Source: CAWJMN01 sp963844055 (lineage in GTDB: Bacteria > Planctomycetota > Planctomycetia > Pirellulales > Pirellulaceae). Taken from it: a DNA stretch of 64,000 nt. Positions within the stretch are counted from its first letter, which is position 1. The number at the start of each line of letters is the position of its first letter. Positions 8,059-16,800 of the stretch are shown in pieces. The notes beneath the pieces were generated by a model. The model ran no database searches, had not been told where the DNA came from, and saw nothing but the letters and a program-made list of their open reading frames with translations. The DNA is taken from the NCBI GenBank assembly GCA_963844055.1, contig CAWJMN010000001.1, forward strand, positions 1,426,001 to 1,490,000, read 5' to 3'. Both the position numbers and the translations under genes were made by a program.

Positions 8059-9378
8059 CTACCGATAAATCGTCGCCGGATTGCCGATGGAAGTGGTCAC
8101 AGCCGGTCCGCTGTCGTGGAGCGGGAGTTCTGGCGGCGTAGCTAGGGGAGGCGAATGCGATGGCTCCGGAGCCGAACCGCTGACCGGCGAAACTTGTACC
8201 GACGAGTCTTCATCGGGTTCTGGAAGGCGAACGGCCTGCAAGACATTGGACGTTGAGGATGGCCCCGCGGAAGGTGATGGGCGAGATTGCAGTACAAATG
8301 GAGTTGTCACCTGCTTGGCCGAATGCCGAGCTCTTCCTTGAGCAATGGCAGTGGTAAAGTCGCGCTGTCGATTCAAGATGCGACTGCGGGTAGCGGCATA
8401 GGTACTCGAAGAAGATTTGGCGACAGCATTATCAATCCAGTGCATAGCGCCGGGATAGTCTTGTTGCACTTCGGCCGCTAGAGCGAGGTTGTGCATGGCG
8501 GCGTCATTATCGGGGTTGGATGTAATGGCATGTTGCCAAGCGGCTTGGGCGGCAGACCAGTCGCCAGCAATTGCAAGTTTGTTCCCCTTGATGACGCTGC
8601 TGTATCCACGGCTATAGTTGGGCCTAGCAAGTGATTCTTCAATGACGACGCTGTGAGGTGCAAGCTTGCCGACAATCTCTTGGCAACATTCCCCCATGAG
8701 ACGTTCGAGCAGCCGATCTCGGCTTGTCGAGTCTCCTTGCGAGATCGTGATCTTGGATTTGGAATTGCGAGTTGCCTTGTAGGAGACTCGTACCAAACCG
8801 GTGCGAACATCGACCAGTTGCACGGCAAGGGTGACGGTTGCCTCGCGCGTGATCGACTCGGTGGAGTCGGTGCCAACGCCGAACGCGCCCGAGGAGAACC
8901 CACGCTCACGCAGTTTGTCGCCACTGACGGCATTGGGGTCTTTGTGCTTGTCGTCGACCACACTATAGGAAATGACCTGGCCCAGAAGTACCGCATCGGC
9001 TCCTAGCACTCCTGCCGCTTCGATGGCTGCCGGCAGGCTCATGCGCCCATCGGACGTGGCAATCGGTTGAACGCGTGCCAGTTGGGCTTGGTCGATCAGT
9101 TCGTAGTGCTTGTTGTCAAAGAATGCTTGTACGAGCGACGCCCTAGCGATCTTTCCGGAGCTCTTTTCGCCATCAAGTTCGAGGATGGCCAGCTTTTGGA
9201 GTTGGTCAATATTTTGCTCGGCAGGTCTTACGACCGTCATTCGTGCTCGGGTTGCGCATCCGAGCATTGCTCCGCAAACTAGCAGGCAGACCGCTGACAC
9301 GGTTTTGTGGAGTCTCGAAATGGCAGCGGAAGAAGACACAGCAGCTGAAGTGGATTTGGCAAATGCGAAGAGATGCAA
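8059..9378 (-). CDS. Lipoprotein with CsgG/LpoB-like N-terminal domain, TPR-like middle and Pro/Ser-rich tail
   Basis: About 439 residues. Near residue 28 an export signal ends in the lipobox AMLGC, so it is probably anchored in a membrane facing the periplasm. Residues 45-245 (KLAILELDGEKSSGKIARASLVQAFF, HYELIDQAQLARV, GADAVLLGQVISY, REATVTLAVQLVDVRTGLVRVSY) follow the CsgG/LpoB-like pattern for envelope-assembly lipoproteins. Residues 260-345 hold TPR-like helices (GDWSAAQAAWQHAITSNPDNDAAMHNLALAAEVQQDYPGAM), and the last 90 are Pro/Ser rich. The start is uncertain: TTG at 9376-9378 is the longest; an internal GTG giving MSAVCLLV is an alternative. Precise role unknown. It diverges from the glycosyltransferase gene. 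Confidence 0.75.
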   Translation of the reverse strand: MHLFAFAKSTSAAVSSSAAISRLHKTVSAVCLLVCGAMLGCATRARMTVVRPAEQNIDQLQKLAILELDGEKSSGKIARASLVQAFFDNKHYELIDQAQLARVQPIATSDGRMSLPAAIEAAGVLGADAVLLGQVISYSVVDDKHKDPNAVSGDKLRERGFSSGAFGVGTDSTESITREATVTLAVQLVDVRTGLVRVSYKATRNSKSKITISQGDSTSRDRLLERLMGECCQEIVGKLAPHSVVIEESLARPNYSRGYSSVIKGNKLAIAGDWSAAQAAWQHAITSNPDNDAAMHNLALAAEVQQDYPGAMHWIDNAVAKSSSSTYAATRSRILNRQRDFTTAIAQGRARHSAKQVTTPFVLQSRPSPSAGPSSTSNVLQAVRLPEPDEDSSVQVSPVSGSAPEPSHSPPLATPPELPLHDSGPAVTTSIGNPATIYR

Positions 9379-9715
9379 GTGATAGCAGTGCTATCAAGCC
9401 CAAGTGGTTTGATAGTGGTGCTCTTCTGCATATCGGCAAGTGATGAGAGGGAACCAAGCGATTTCAGGCTTTGTAGAGGCGGTGGCAGGAACAAATGAGA
9501 GTTTTCCGCATGTGCCAGCAAGTCGGTGCTCAGCGGAGGTTGGCTAGGATCGGCAGGAATTGCCGATCTGTATTGCACATTTCGGGGAAGCTTTCTACGA
9601 TTTGGCCCGCGAAATACTCGTTGGAGGGTACTCGCCGAAGAGGCGGTTTTAGGAACAGAAACCGACCTTTGGCGAATGAACGAGAGCCTGTTTTGCGAAC
9701 GAAAAAGAGGTCCGT
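9379..9715. other. Divergent intergenic region with a perfect inverted repeat
   Basis: This 337-base gap separates the leftward TPR lipoprotein from the rightward glycosyltransferase. No convincing gene is present; both-strand frames here have unlike codon use and no family resemblance. Its main feature is the eight-base inverted repeat at 9548-9568. Confidence 0.5.
9548..9568. repeat. Perfect inverted repeat, candidate operator
   Basis: GATCGGCA (9548-9555) and TGCCGATC (9561-9568) are perfect eight-base arms with a five-base spacer in a divergent intergenic region, about 150 bases from each gene. The form suits a dimeric repressor site or a hairpin; no T-run follows. Confidence 0.4.
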
Positions 9716-10783
9716 GTGGAAGGTGTAGGCCAGTCATCGGATCGCCGTAGTGCGGCGATTCCTACGGAAAGTACTCCGCCACCAATCAGCGTGGTGATGC
9801 CTGCCTATAACTGCGCGCCGTTTGTGGAAGAGGCAACGCGAAGCATCTTGGAACAAACCTGGCGCGAGTTTGAATTCATCATCATTGACGATGGATCGAC
9901 GGACGGTACTCAGGAGATTCTAAAAAGATTAGCGGCCGAGGATTCTCGGATTCGCCTAGTATGTGCCGATCATCAAGGGTTGGTTGCTGCACTCAACCTA
10001 GGCATTGAAATGTCACGCGGTGCTTTCCTGGCTCGGATGGATGCCGATGATGTCTGTCGACATGATCGCTTTGAAATTCAGATGGCTTACTTACGGAAAC
10101 ATCCCGAAGTGGTTGCCGTTGGTGCCAATGCAGAAATGATCGATCCTGATGGATCGCCGCTGGGAATCGTTTGTCCTGACTTTGACCCGCAAGAGCTTGC
10201 CAATAAGCTGTTTTTGGGCAAAGGGGTAAAGGTGTGGCACTCGGCGATTTTGATGCGAAAAGAAACGCTGCAAAAAGTGGGCGGGTATCGTGCGGCCTAT
10301 CGCCATGCAGAAGACTTTGACTTATGGCTTAGGATGACGGAATGCGGCGAGCTTCATAATTTGCGAGAAGTATTGCTGCTGTATCGTCAGCATCCCCAAA
10401 GCGTTTGTGCCCAGTATCGACCTGAACAACGGGCGGCCGTCAAAGCAGCCGTTGCTGATGCCCATCGACGACGTGGAATTGCTACGTCGCAGGTGGTGTC
10501 AACAGTTGCGCCTAGGAAGGCAAAGCCCTCGGCTGTGGTACCCGATGCTCGGCCGCGCTGGGTGCGGATTGCCTTGCGGCATGGAAGGCCAGCGACGGTG
10601 CGCAAACACTTGCGCAGCCTGCTACGCGATCGCCCTTTGGCTTTGGGGACTTGGCTTGCGGTGGCGCAATTTGCAGCTTGCCCTTGGCACCTGTTTGGTA
10701 ATTTGCCGAATGACGGCGTGAAGGCTTCTACATCGCCTTCGCAAGCATCGGCATTCCACCTTGAAAATCGAAAGGCAGCCTAG
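9716..10783 (+). CDS. Glycosyltransferase family 2
   Basis: Predicted cytosolic GT-A fold glycosyltransferase that moves a sugar from a nucleotide sugar, probably to a cell-surface polymer or lipid. Residues 23-125 show the GT2 pattern: PPISVVMPAYNCAPFVEEA, then IIIDDGSTDGTQEIL and the metal-binding GAFLARMDADDVCRHDRFE. A later HAEDFDLWLRM near 200 is the ED/DW acceptor motif. The C-terminal 100 residues are basic with no transmembrane helix. The start is a GTG at 9716-9718 with poor ribosome-binding signal; a later start before PPISVV would leave the domain intact. The lipase-like gene follows after 16 bases, so the two may be co-transcribed. Sugar and acceptor cannot be told from sequence. 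Confidence 0.85.
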   Translation: MEGVGQSSDRRSAAIPTESTPPPISVVMPAYNCAPFVEEATRSILEQTWREFEFIIIDDGSTDGTQEILKRLAAEDSRIRLVCADHQGLVAALNLGIEMSRGAFLARMDADDVCRHDRFEIQMAYLRKHPEVVAVGANAEMIDPDGSPLGIVCPDFDPQELANKLFLGKGVKVWHSAILMRKETLQKVGGYRAAYRHAEDFDLWLRMTECGELHNLREVLLLYRQHPQSVCAQYRPEQRAAVKAAVADAHRRRGIATSQVVSTVAPRKAKPSAVVPDARPRWVRIALRHGRPATVRKHLRSLLRDRPLALGTWLAVAQFAACPWHLFGNLPNDGVKASTSPSQASAFHLENRKAA

Positions 10784-10799
10784 CCGCTTTTTCGAAGTT

Positions 10800-12827
10800 A
10801 TGGCACACCATCCTTTCACCGTTCAGACACGCACCGGATCACGCAGAGTCATTTCTGCTGTGATGTTGGTGATTTGCTGTTTGCTGGTGACGGTGGAAAC
10901 GGGCTGTGCTCGACAAAGGTTTGTAACGCTGCGACGTGTTCCTAAAAACCCCTTGGAAGCGCCATTGCGATTGCTATCGCGAAGTGGGCCACGTCCCACA
11001 GATCGTACCGAACAGATCTTACGCCGCTATGGTTTAACCGAACAGCAAAAGAAAGAACCGCTGAAGGTACTTGAAGGCCTTGAGCAAGAGATCGAGAAAG
11101 AACCGACTTCGGAAAAGATCTATTCCTATGCGGAGCTGTCCTATATTCAGGCGAGTCGGCTGCAGCAGCAGGGGAAGTCACAAGATGCGCTAGATTACTA
11201 CAGCGCTGCAGTTGCACATGCCTATCGCTTCCTTTTTGAGCCGGGGCTAGATCGCTTTTGCAATCCCTACGACCCACAGTTTCGCCGCGCCTGCGATATC
11301 TATAATGCCTCTTTAGAATCGGTCTTGCGAATTGCCAATTCGCGGGGGCTGCTTCGTCCTGGGCAGTCTCACACAGTTCAAACCGGTGGAAGGCAGTATC
11401 AGTTAGAGATTGCGATCAAGGGGCCGTGGCAGCCGGAAGACATTCTGGAATTCAAGTTCGTAAGCGATTTTGAAATTGCGGGTGGTCTAAGCAATACGCA
11501 TCATACGTACGGGCTGGGTGTTCCGCTGATTGCAGTGCATCATAGCGCAGACAGCCAAGAGCGAGCCGAGAAGTATTATCCACCCGGGCTTAGCTTTGCG
11601 GTGACGGCGTTCCTGCGTTGTTCGCCACGGTCGGCCGATGATGAGGCCAATCGGGTTCAGCCTTGCACGTTGGAACTGTACGATCCGCTGTATGCCTGCC
11701 AAATTCGCGTTGGCGAACGGTTGGTTCCGCTGGAGACTGACTTATCTACACCACTAGCCTACTTCCTGGATAACCCGGACTTTCGGGAAGCGGAAGATCC
11801 CACGTTTGGCTTGCTAAACCCCGATGCTGCGATGAAGCGGCGCGGTGTCTACATGGTGGAGCCTTACGATCCGCGGAGAATTCCTGTTGTGATGGTGCAT
11901 GGACTGTGGTCTAGCCCCACAACTTGGATGGAGATGTTTAATGACCTACGGTCTTTCCCGGAAATTCGGTCGCGGTACCAGTTCTGGTTCTACCAATATC
12001 CAACGGGTAAGCCGTTTTTAACGAGCGCCGCCGAAATGCGTGAGGCCCTCGCCGAAGTGCGCAGCACCCTGGACCCTAATCGCCTCAATCCGAATTTGGA
12101 TCAGATGGTCCTTGTGGGACATAGCATGGGAGGACTTGTTTCGCGTTTGCAAACCACAGAGAGCAGCGACGACTTTTGGCGCATCGTGACGGACCGGCCG
12201 TTTTCTGAGTTGCGAGCGACACCTCAAGAGCAGGATAAACTGGCCAAGCTGTTTTTCTTCAATGCAAATCCATCGATTAAACGCGTCATCACGATTGGTA
12301 CGCCGTTCCGCGGAAGCGAGAACTCGACCGATGCCGTTCGTTACGCAGGCCAGAAGTTCATCAAGATGCCGCAATCGATGGTGGAGTTAAGCAGCAAAGT
12401 CATTCGTGACAATCCAGGATATTTCACAGACACTCGGCTGCTAACGATGGCGACAAGTCTCGATAGCTTGGCCAAGGATGATCCACTCTTTCCTGTGATG
12501 TTGCAGGCAAAGCATGGTTCGGCAACGACGTATCACAATATTATCGGCAACAAGCCACGTACCAGCTTTGCCGACAAGCTCCGTGAAGATGGCGATGGCA
12601 TTGTTAGTCTTGTAAGTGCCACCGTGGACGATGCCAAGACACAGATCCAGGTCGAAGCGGATCACTTGACCGTACACCGGCATCCGCTTAGCACTTTGGA
12701 GGTGCGACGCATCTTGCGTGAGCATTTGGATGCACTCTACCCGCTGGCGTCGCAGTCCGAAGAGAGTTTAGAAGAGGGTGACCCTCAATTAGTTGAGCCT
12801 GCCTCTTACTTTCCCTCTGGCCAATAG
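10800..12827 (+). CDS. Exported alpha/beta hydrolase (lipase/esterase-like)
   Basis: The 675-residue product starts at ATG 10800 (an upstream TTG overlapping the glycosyltransferase is less likely). Its signal segment VISAVMLVICCLLVTVETGC ends in a cysteine that suits lipid attachment. Residues about 60-170 are helical and TPR-like. The hydrolase domain begins near residue 365 with RRIPVVMVHGLWSSPTTWMEM (oxyanion HG), then the nucleophile elbow VLVGHSMGGLVSR near 440; GDGIVSLVSATVDDA holds a candidate Asp near 605 and ADHLTVHRHP the candidate His near 622. This resembles PGAP1/DUF676-type lipases. Substrate is unknown; location suggests envelope lipids or esters. Confidence 0.82.
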   Translation: MAHHPFTVQTRTGSRRVISAVMLVICCLLVTVETGCARQRFVTLRRVPKNPLEAPLRLLSRSGPRPTDRTEQILRRYGLTEQQKKEPLKVLEGLEQEIEKEPTSEKIYSYAELSYIQASRLQQQGKSQDALDYYSAAVAHAYRFLFEPGLDRFCNPYDPQFRRACDIYNASLESVLRIANSRGLLRPGQSHTVQTGGRQYQLEIAIKGPWQPEDILEFKFVSDFEIAGGLSNTHHTYGLGVPLIAVHHSADSQERAEKYYPPGLSFAVTAFLRCSPRSADDEANRVQPCTLELYDPLYACQIRVGERLVPLETDLSTPLAYFLDNPDFREAEDPTFGLLNPDAAMKRRGVYMVEPYDPRRIPVVMVHGLWSSPTTWMEMFNDLRSFPEIRSRYQFWFYQYPTGKPFLTSAAEMREALAEVRSTLDPNRLNPNLDQMVLVGHSMGGLVSRLQTTESSDDFWRIVTDRPFSELRATPQEQDKLAKLFFFNANPSIKRVITIGTPFRGSENSTDAVRYAGQKFIKMPQSMVELSSKVIRDNPGYFTDTRLLTMATSLDSLAKDDPLFPVMLQAKHGSATTYHNIIGNKPRTSFADKLREDGDGIVSLVSATVDDAKTQIQVEADHLTVHRHPLSTLEVRRILREHLDALYPLASQSEESLEEGDPQLVEPASYFPSGQ

Positions 12828-12901
12828 GGCTTCGGTTGGGAAAAGGAAACACCGAGAGGTGTTGGCAAGATCGCGACCTGCCTTCTGTGGCACGTGCGCG
12901 T

Positions 12902-12924
12902 AAAAAAGGCCGCTTCCTGCGGCC
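12902..12924 (-). terminator. Intrinsic terminator, leftward, downstream of csrA
   Basis: GGCCGC (12908-12913) and GCGGCC (12919-12924) form a six-base GC stem with a five-base loop; on the leftward strand it is followed by six T. It lies 160 bases beyond the csrA stop and is the likely end of that transcript. The intervening 13021-13087 holds no visible gene. Confidence 0.7.
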
Positions 12925-13087
12925 GTGGTGAGTCGATCAAGTGTTGGCAGGATAAGTGTTACTAACTGCCAAGCGTATGCATGGTGACAGATCGATGAGG
13001 CCCAATCCTTAGGGCCATGTTTTTATGGACAAGTCTGCGTAGTAGTCACGACGTTGCAATCCATTGAAAATTCCACGGCTTGAAAAG

Positions 13088-13471
13088 TTATTTGGCGAGG
13101 GAGCCCAGCGATGCGCTGCAGAGGTGACGCAGTGGTGGGAGTTCGCTCTTGGAGTATTTCCTTAGTGGAAGCCTGGGAGCAAGGGGCGAACGTGGAGTAT
13201 CCGAGGCAGCCGCATCGGCCGATTCTTGTTCGGCCGACTGCTGATCTTCCGTCGTTGCTTCCACTTCAAAGGTCAGTTCGCTGGCGACGGCTTCTTGGCC
13301 TTCTCCAACAGCCCCAGACCCTTCGGCGGGAAGTTCGCTGCGAACGACACGGACATCGCGAGGGGCATCAATTCCTAGCCGTACGGTGTTACCCTTCACA
13401 CGTAGCACGGTCAGAGTGATGTTGTCGCCGATTTTGATTTGTTGAGAAAGTTTGCGGGTTAGAACGAGCAT
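13088..13471 (-). CDS. csrA: Carbon storage regulator CsrA with long C-terminal extension
   Basis: RNA-binding post-transcriptional regulator. The first 47 residues are a clear CsrA core (MLVLTRKLSQQIKIGDNITLTVLRV...RDVRVVRSEL) with the RNA-contacting residues L4, R6 and R44 present. Standard CsrA has 60-75 residues; this one has 127. The extra 75-80 residues are acidic and Ala/Glu/Ser-rich first, then basic (PRLPLRKYSKSELPPLRH), so likely disordered with a basic end. The ATG is at 13469-13471. A near-consensus sigma-54 promoter reads into it from 13551. CsrA homologues bind A(N)GGA motifs near ribosome-binding sites; two such motifs lie at 23409-23449 in this window. Confidence 0.93.
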   Translation of the reverse strand: MLVLTRKLSQQIKIGDNITLTVLRVKGNTVRLGIDAPRDVRVVRSELPAEGSGAVGEGQEAVASELTFEVEATTEDQQSAEQESADAAASDTPRSPLAPRLPLRKYSKSELPPLRHLCSASLGSLAK

Positions 13472-13535
13472 GACACAATCCTTTGCAAGAGATAGAACGA
13501 TCCATTTTGTCGACCAGTTCGACGAATAGGTTCAA

Positions 13536-13551
13536 TGCAGATGCTGTGCCA
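13536..13551 (-). promoter_or_regulatory. Putative sigma-54 (-24/-12) promoter of csrA
   Basis: Read leftward from 13551: TGGCACAGCATCTGCA. GG and GC are exactly 12 bases apart, and only one base of the TTGC element differs. Predicted start of transcription is near 13525, giving a leader of about 54 bases before csrA. Confidence 0.72.
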
Positions 13552-13578
13552 ATCGTGTGTCTGAATTTCTGGAAATGT

Positions 13579-13593
13579 CACAAGTTACTTGTG
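13579..13593. promoter_or_regulatory. Perfect palindrome upstream of the csrA promoter
   Basis: CACAAGTTACTTGTG has seven-base perfect arms around one T. It lies about 28 bases upstream of the -24 element, so it could be an operator or activator site. No family can be assigned. Confidence 0.45.
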
Positions 13594-13632
13594 CGCAAGC
13601 AGTTGCGAAAAATGGCCTGTTTGACGCTTGCG

Positions 13633-13649
13633 TGTACAAGCTCTGTACA
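13633..13649. promoter_or_regulatory. Paired TGTACA motifs upstream of csrA
   Basis: Two self-complementary TGTACA hexamers (13633-13638 and 13644-13649) are separated by five bases, about 85 bases upstream of the sigma-54 element. The distance is that of an enhancer site for an NtrC-type activator; protein unknown. Confidence 0.35.
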
Positions 13650-13778
13650 AACCGGCAGAATTACAACCTTGTGAAATTCTTTCATAACTTCACGGCCGAA
13701 ACCCGACGCCGTTTGCCGTTTTTGCCAGCGCGATGGGGCAATGGAGAAGGTTGCTAGCGTTTGTAGCGGCAGGTTTTG

Positions 13779-13812
13779 TCTCAGGCCGAGAGAATTTGAT
13801 CCCGGCCTGAGA
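13779..13812. repeat. Hairpin 3' of the giant surface-protein gene
   Basis: TCTCAGGCCG (13779-13788) and CGGCCTGAGA (13803-13812) are perfect ten-base arms with a 14-base loop, 25 bases past the giant gene's stop. No T-run follows leftward, so it may stabilise the 3' end or work as a non-canonical terminator. Confidence 0.55.
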
Positions 13813-13836
13813 ACCAGACAATCTACACGGTCATCT

Positions 13837-16800
13837 TTAGAGCAGTTTGCGATCACCCTGGGCGACAAGGTAGTCGACCAGCAGGTCAACGGCGTCATTG
13901 TAGAAGTCGTCGGTGGAGTCGCCTCCCGAGAGGCTATCGACTTCATTGTCGCTGGTGATGCTCAGTCCCGCAAACGGAAGCGTTGGCGATGAAGCAGCGG
14001 TCCAGTTGGTAAGTAGTGCCAGCATGGCTAGGTCGCTGGTGTCACCATAGGCTTTACTGCTGCTGTTGCCGGTAACGGGGCCACTGGTGTAGTTAGAAAG
14101 GAAGCCGCCCAGAAGCAAGTCCCGATTCTGGTCCCCTCGCAGAGTGTCTTGTCCTGCGCCGCCGATTAAAACATCGTTGCCCATGCCGCCGCTGAGCGTA
14201 TCATTGCCCGCATCTCCGAATAAAAGGTCATCGCCAGCCTCGCCCGAGAGGTTGTCGTTTCCATTTCCGCCATAGATGCGATCATTGCCGTTCGCACCGG
14301 AGAGATTGTCAATTCCGTCGCCGCCGTAGAGAACATCATCTTGCGAACTGGCGGTGACGGTATCATTTCCTCCCTGACCATAGATGCGATCTGCCCCAGT
14401 CCCCGGAGCGGTTGTAATGATATCGTTCCCATCTGTGGACGGAGTGGCAGCCGCACCACCCAGCGAGTTGACAAGACTGCGATCCACCTGAGTTGCACGC
14501 CAGGCGATCGCTGCAAGGTCGAGTGGAGTGGCCATGACATCCAGGTTAGGCAGGCCAGCAACACCGGGGCTGAACACATCTCCCCAGATTTCGTCAGCAC
14601 CTCCGGCACCGCCGGAAAGTCGGTCTAGGCCTTCACCACCAACGATTAAATCATTGGAGGCACCTCCCGTGATACTATCATCTCCTTCGTTGCCGAAAAG
14701 TTCGAGTGGAAGCGTGGCTGGCATCGCCGAAGTGGCGATGTAGTCGTTGCCGCCCCGTGCGTAGAGGACAAGCTTGGTTGTAGGCGCGTAATCCCCGTAG
14801 TAACTGTTGTTAACCCGAACGCGCACCTTTCCGCCTGCGACGCCACTGAGAACGAGGTAGTCGGCAATTTCAGAAGCACGCATGTAGAGCGCACCTTGAT
14901 GAACGCTGGTTAGCTGTCCATTGTTGTCGTAAAGATCGATGTCTTCGATGCCATTATAGATAAGTCGCTTGTGCGAACCGGAATCTACAAAGCCTGTTAC
15001 CGTATCAACAACCGCTGGTGCGGCAGTGCTTGAGATATCCAAGTAGAGTCGGTCGCCAGACAAATCACCTGTCGTTGAATTGCGAGACGGAAGTAAGAGG
15101 GAGTCTGGGTTGCCACCATCGATGAAGATTGCGGCGCCATTGGCCTTGTCAAATGAGGGGACGATTTTGTTGGCTAGGCTTCCAAAGGAGTCGTTGCCAT
15201 CGTCGCCAAAGAGATTGATCCCAATCAGGCCGAGCGGAGTGCTGGTTGGCGAGGATGGAACCGAAAGATAGAACTGATCGTTCTCGTTGCCACCATGAAC
15301 ATTCACCAGAGCGAGGTCATTGTTCACACTTGGTGTAGTTAGATTTGTCGCAATGGTGTCGGCGAAGTTAGTCCCGGTAAAGTCGAGCAGGTTGATGTTG
15401 CTAAAGGTGACATCGGTACCAGCGGCGGCCGTTAAGCCATCGATGGAGGTGCTGGTGATGGTCGCAATGATCGGTGCGGTATTCCCCAGCGTGTTGATAA
15501 ATAGCTGGTCGTTGTCCGACGATGATCCACCCTCAATAGAGGTCGTAGCAGAAAAGCCTGGCAAAATGCCGTTGATTCGAAGCGTGTCGTCTCCTGTTCC
15601 CATGTTGATGGCAAGGCTTGACGTGGGATTGCCAAAGGAGACACTTTCCCCCAGCGTCGAATCGATTTGGTTGAGCCCCCCAACGACATTCCACGTAATT
15701 GTTTCGGCTCCGCCAGTGAAGTTGAAAACGCGGTTCGTCGCATTGAGGTTATCCAGGATTGGTTCAAGGCCGGTGTAATTCACCACTTTGCCGTCGATGC
15801 TGATCGAACCGTCACTGTTATTCAAAAAGCCATAGGTGATGGTCGAGACGGTACCATTTTTAAGTGTCAGCGTGTCGCCTGGCGACGTTTCACCGCCTGT
15901 ACCGCCGGAAAAGGTGATGCCTCCAGCGGGAATAGGTGACCCGTTGCTATAGTCAAGAATCAGATTGTCCGAGCCCGACTGGCCATTGATGATCAGGCTC
16001 GTTACGCCGGCAAACGGTGTATCCAATTGCAGGCTGCCATCTACTCTCACTTGTAGATTGGCCCCGACGAGTTTTACTTCAATCGCATTATGGGTATTAG
16101 GGCCATAGCTGTTGGCTTGGATCACCGGCACCGAGTCGTAGTACAGCACGACATCTTTTCCATCCACCCCGCCGGCGTAGGTGATCTTCATGGGGCTGCC
16201 ATTATAGGTGAAGTTGTCACCTTCGTTAAGCAAGACACTGTTAAGGACCAGCTTGCCAGAGCCTGAAACACCTCCGCTGGTGTCGATCAGAGTAAAGGCA
16301 TTGCCTGCCACTGGGACATAAGACCCTGTTAGTGACAGATTGACATTGCCGGAAAGGATCAGCGATCCATTGACGATCAGTTGATCGTAACCAGACACGG
16401 GCGCTGCCCCTTGAATGTCAAAGGATAGGCCGTCGCCTGCTGCCATGGTAACTGAGGCGGTTGAAAGCGATTCGGTCAGCGCAGGACCGGAACCGGGAGA
16501 AATGGTTCCGCCACCGGATGTGGCGACGGTTCCCGCCACGCCGCCGGTGCCACCCAAGGAACCGCCTGTTACAAGGATGTTGCTGGTGCCCGTTGCCGAT
16601 CCTGTCGCATTATTTGCCAAAAGCGTTCCACCAGTTACCAAGGTCGTGCCTGAGTACGTGTTGGCGCTGGTTAGGCTCCAGCTACCTAGCCCTGACTTCG
16701 AAAGGCTCGTCGGATTGCCTCCTTCATTGCTGAGCTGGATCGCAAACCGGTTATCACCCGTGTTGGTGCCCGTGAGTTCGATCGTGCGAGGTCCCGAGCC

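Larger units (their letters stand above)
13472..13836. other. Regulatory region upstream of csrA, and 3' region of the giant surface gene
   Basis: The 365 bases hold no credible gene. From csrA outward they contain a sigma-54-type promoter (13536-13551), a perfect 15-base palindrome (13579-13593), paired TGTACA motifs (13633-13649) and a ten-base-stem hairpin next to the giant gene's stop (13779-13812). The order promoter, palindrome, upstream pair is as expected for an activator-dependent promoter. Confidence 0.6.

Noticed and set aside
9279..9737. 152-codon leftward frame spanning the lipoprotein/glycosyltransferase gap
   Set aside because: It overlaps the lipoprotein gene start in another frame, has no family likeness and no ribosome-binding site.
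12890..12905. TGGCACG rightward near 12890
   Set aside because: No GC at the -12 position and no rightward gene downstream.
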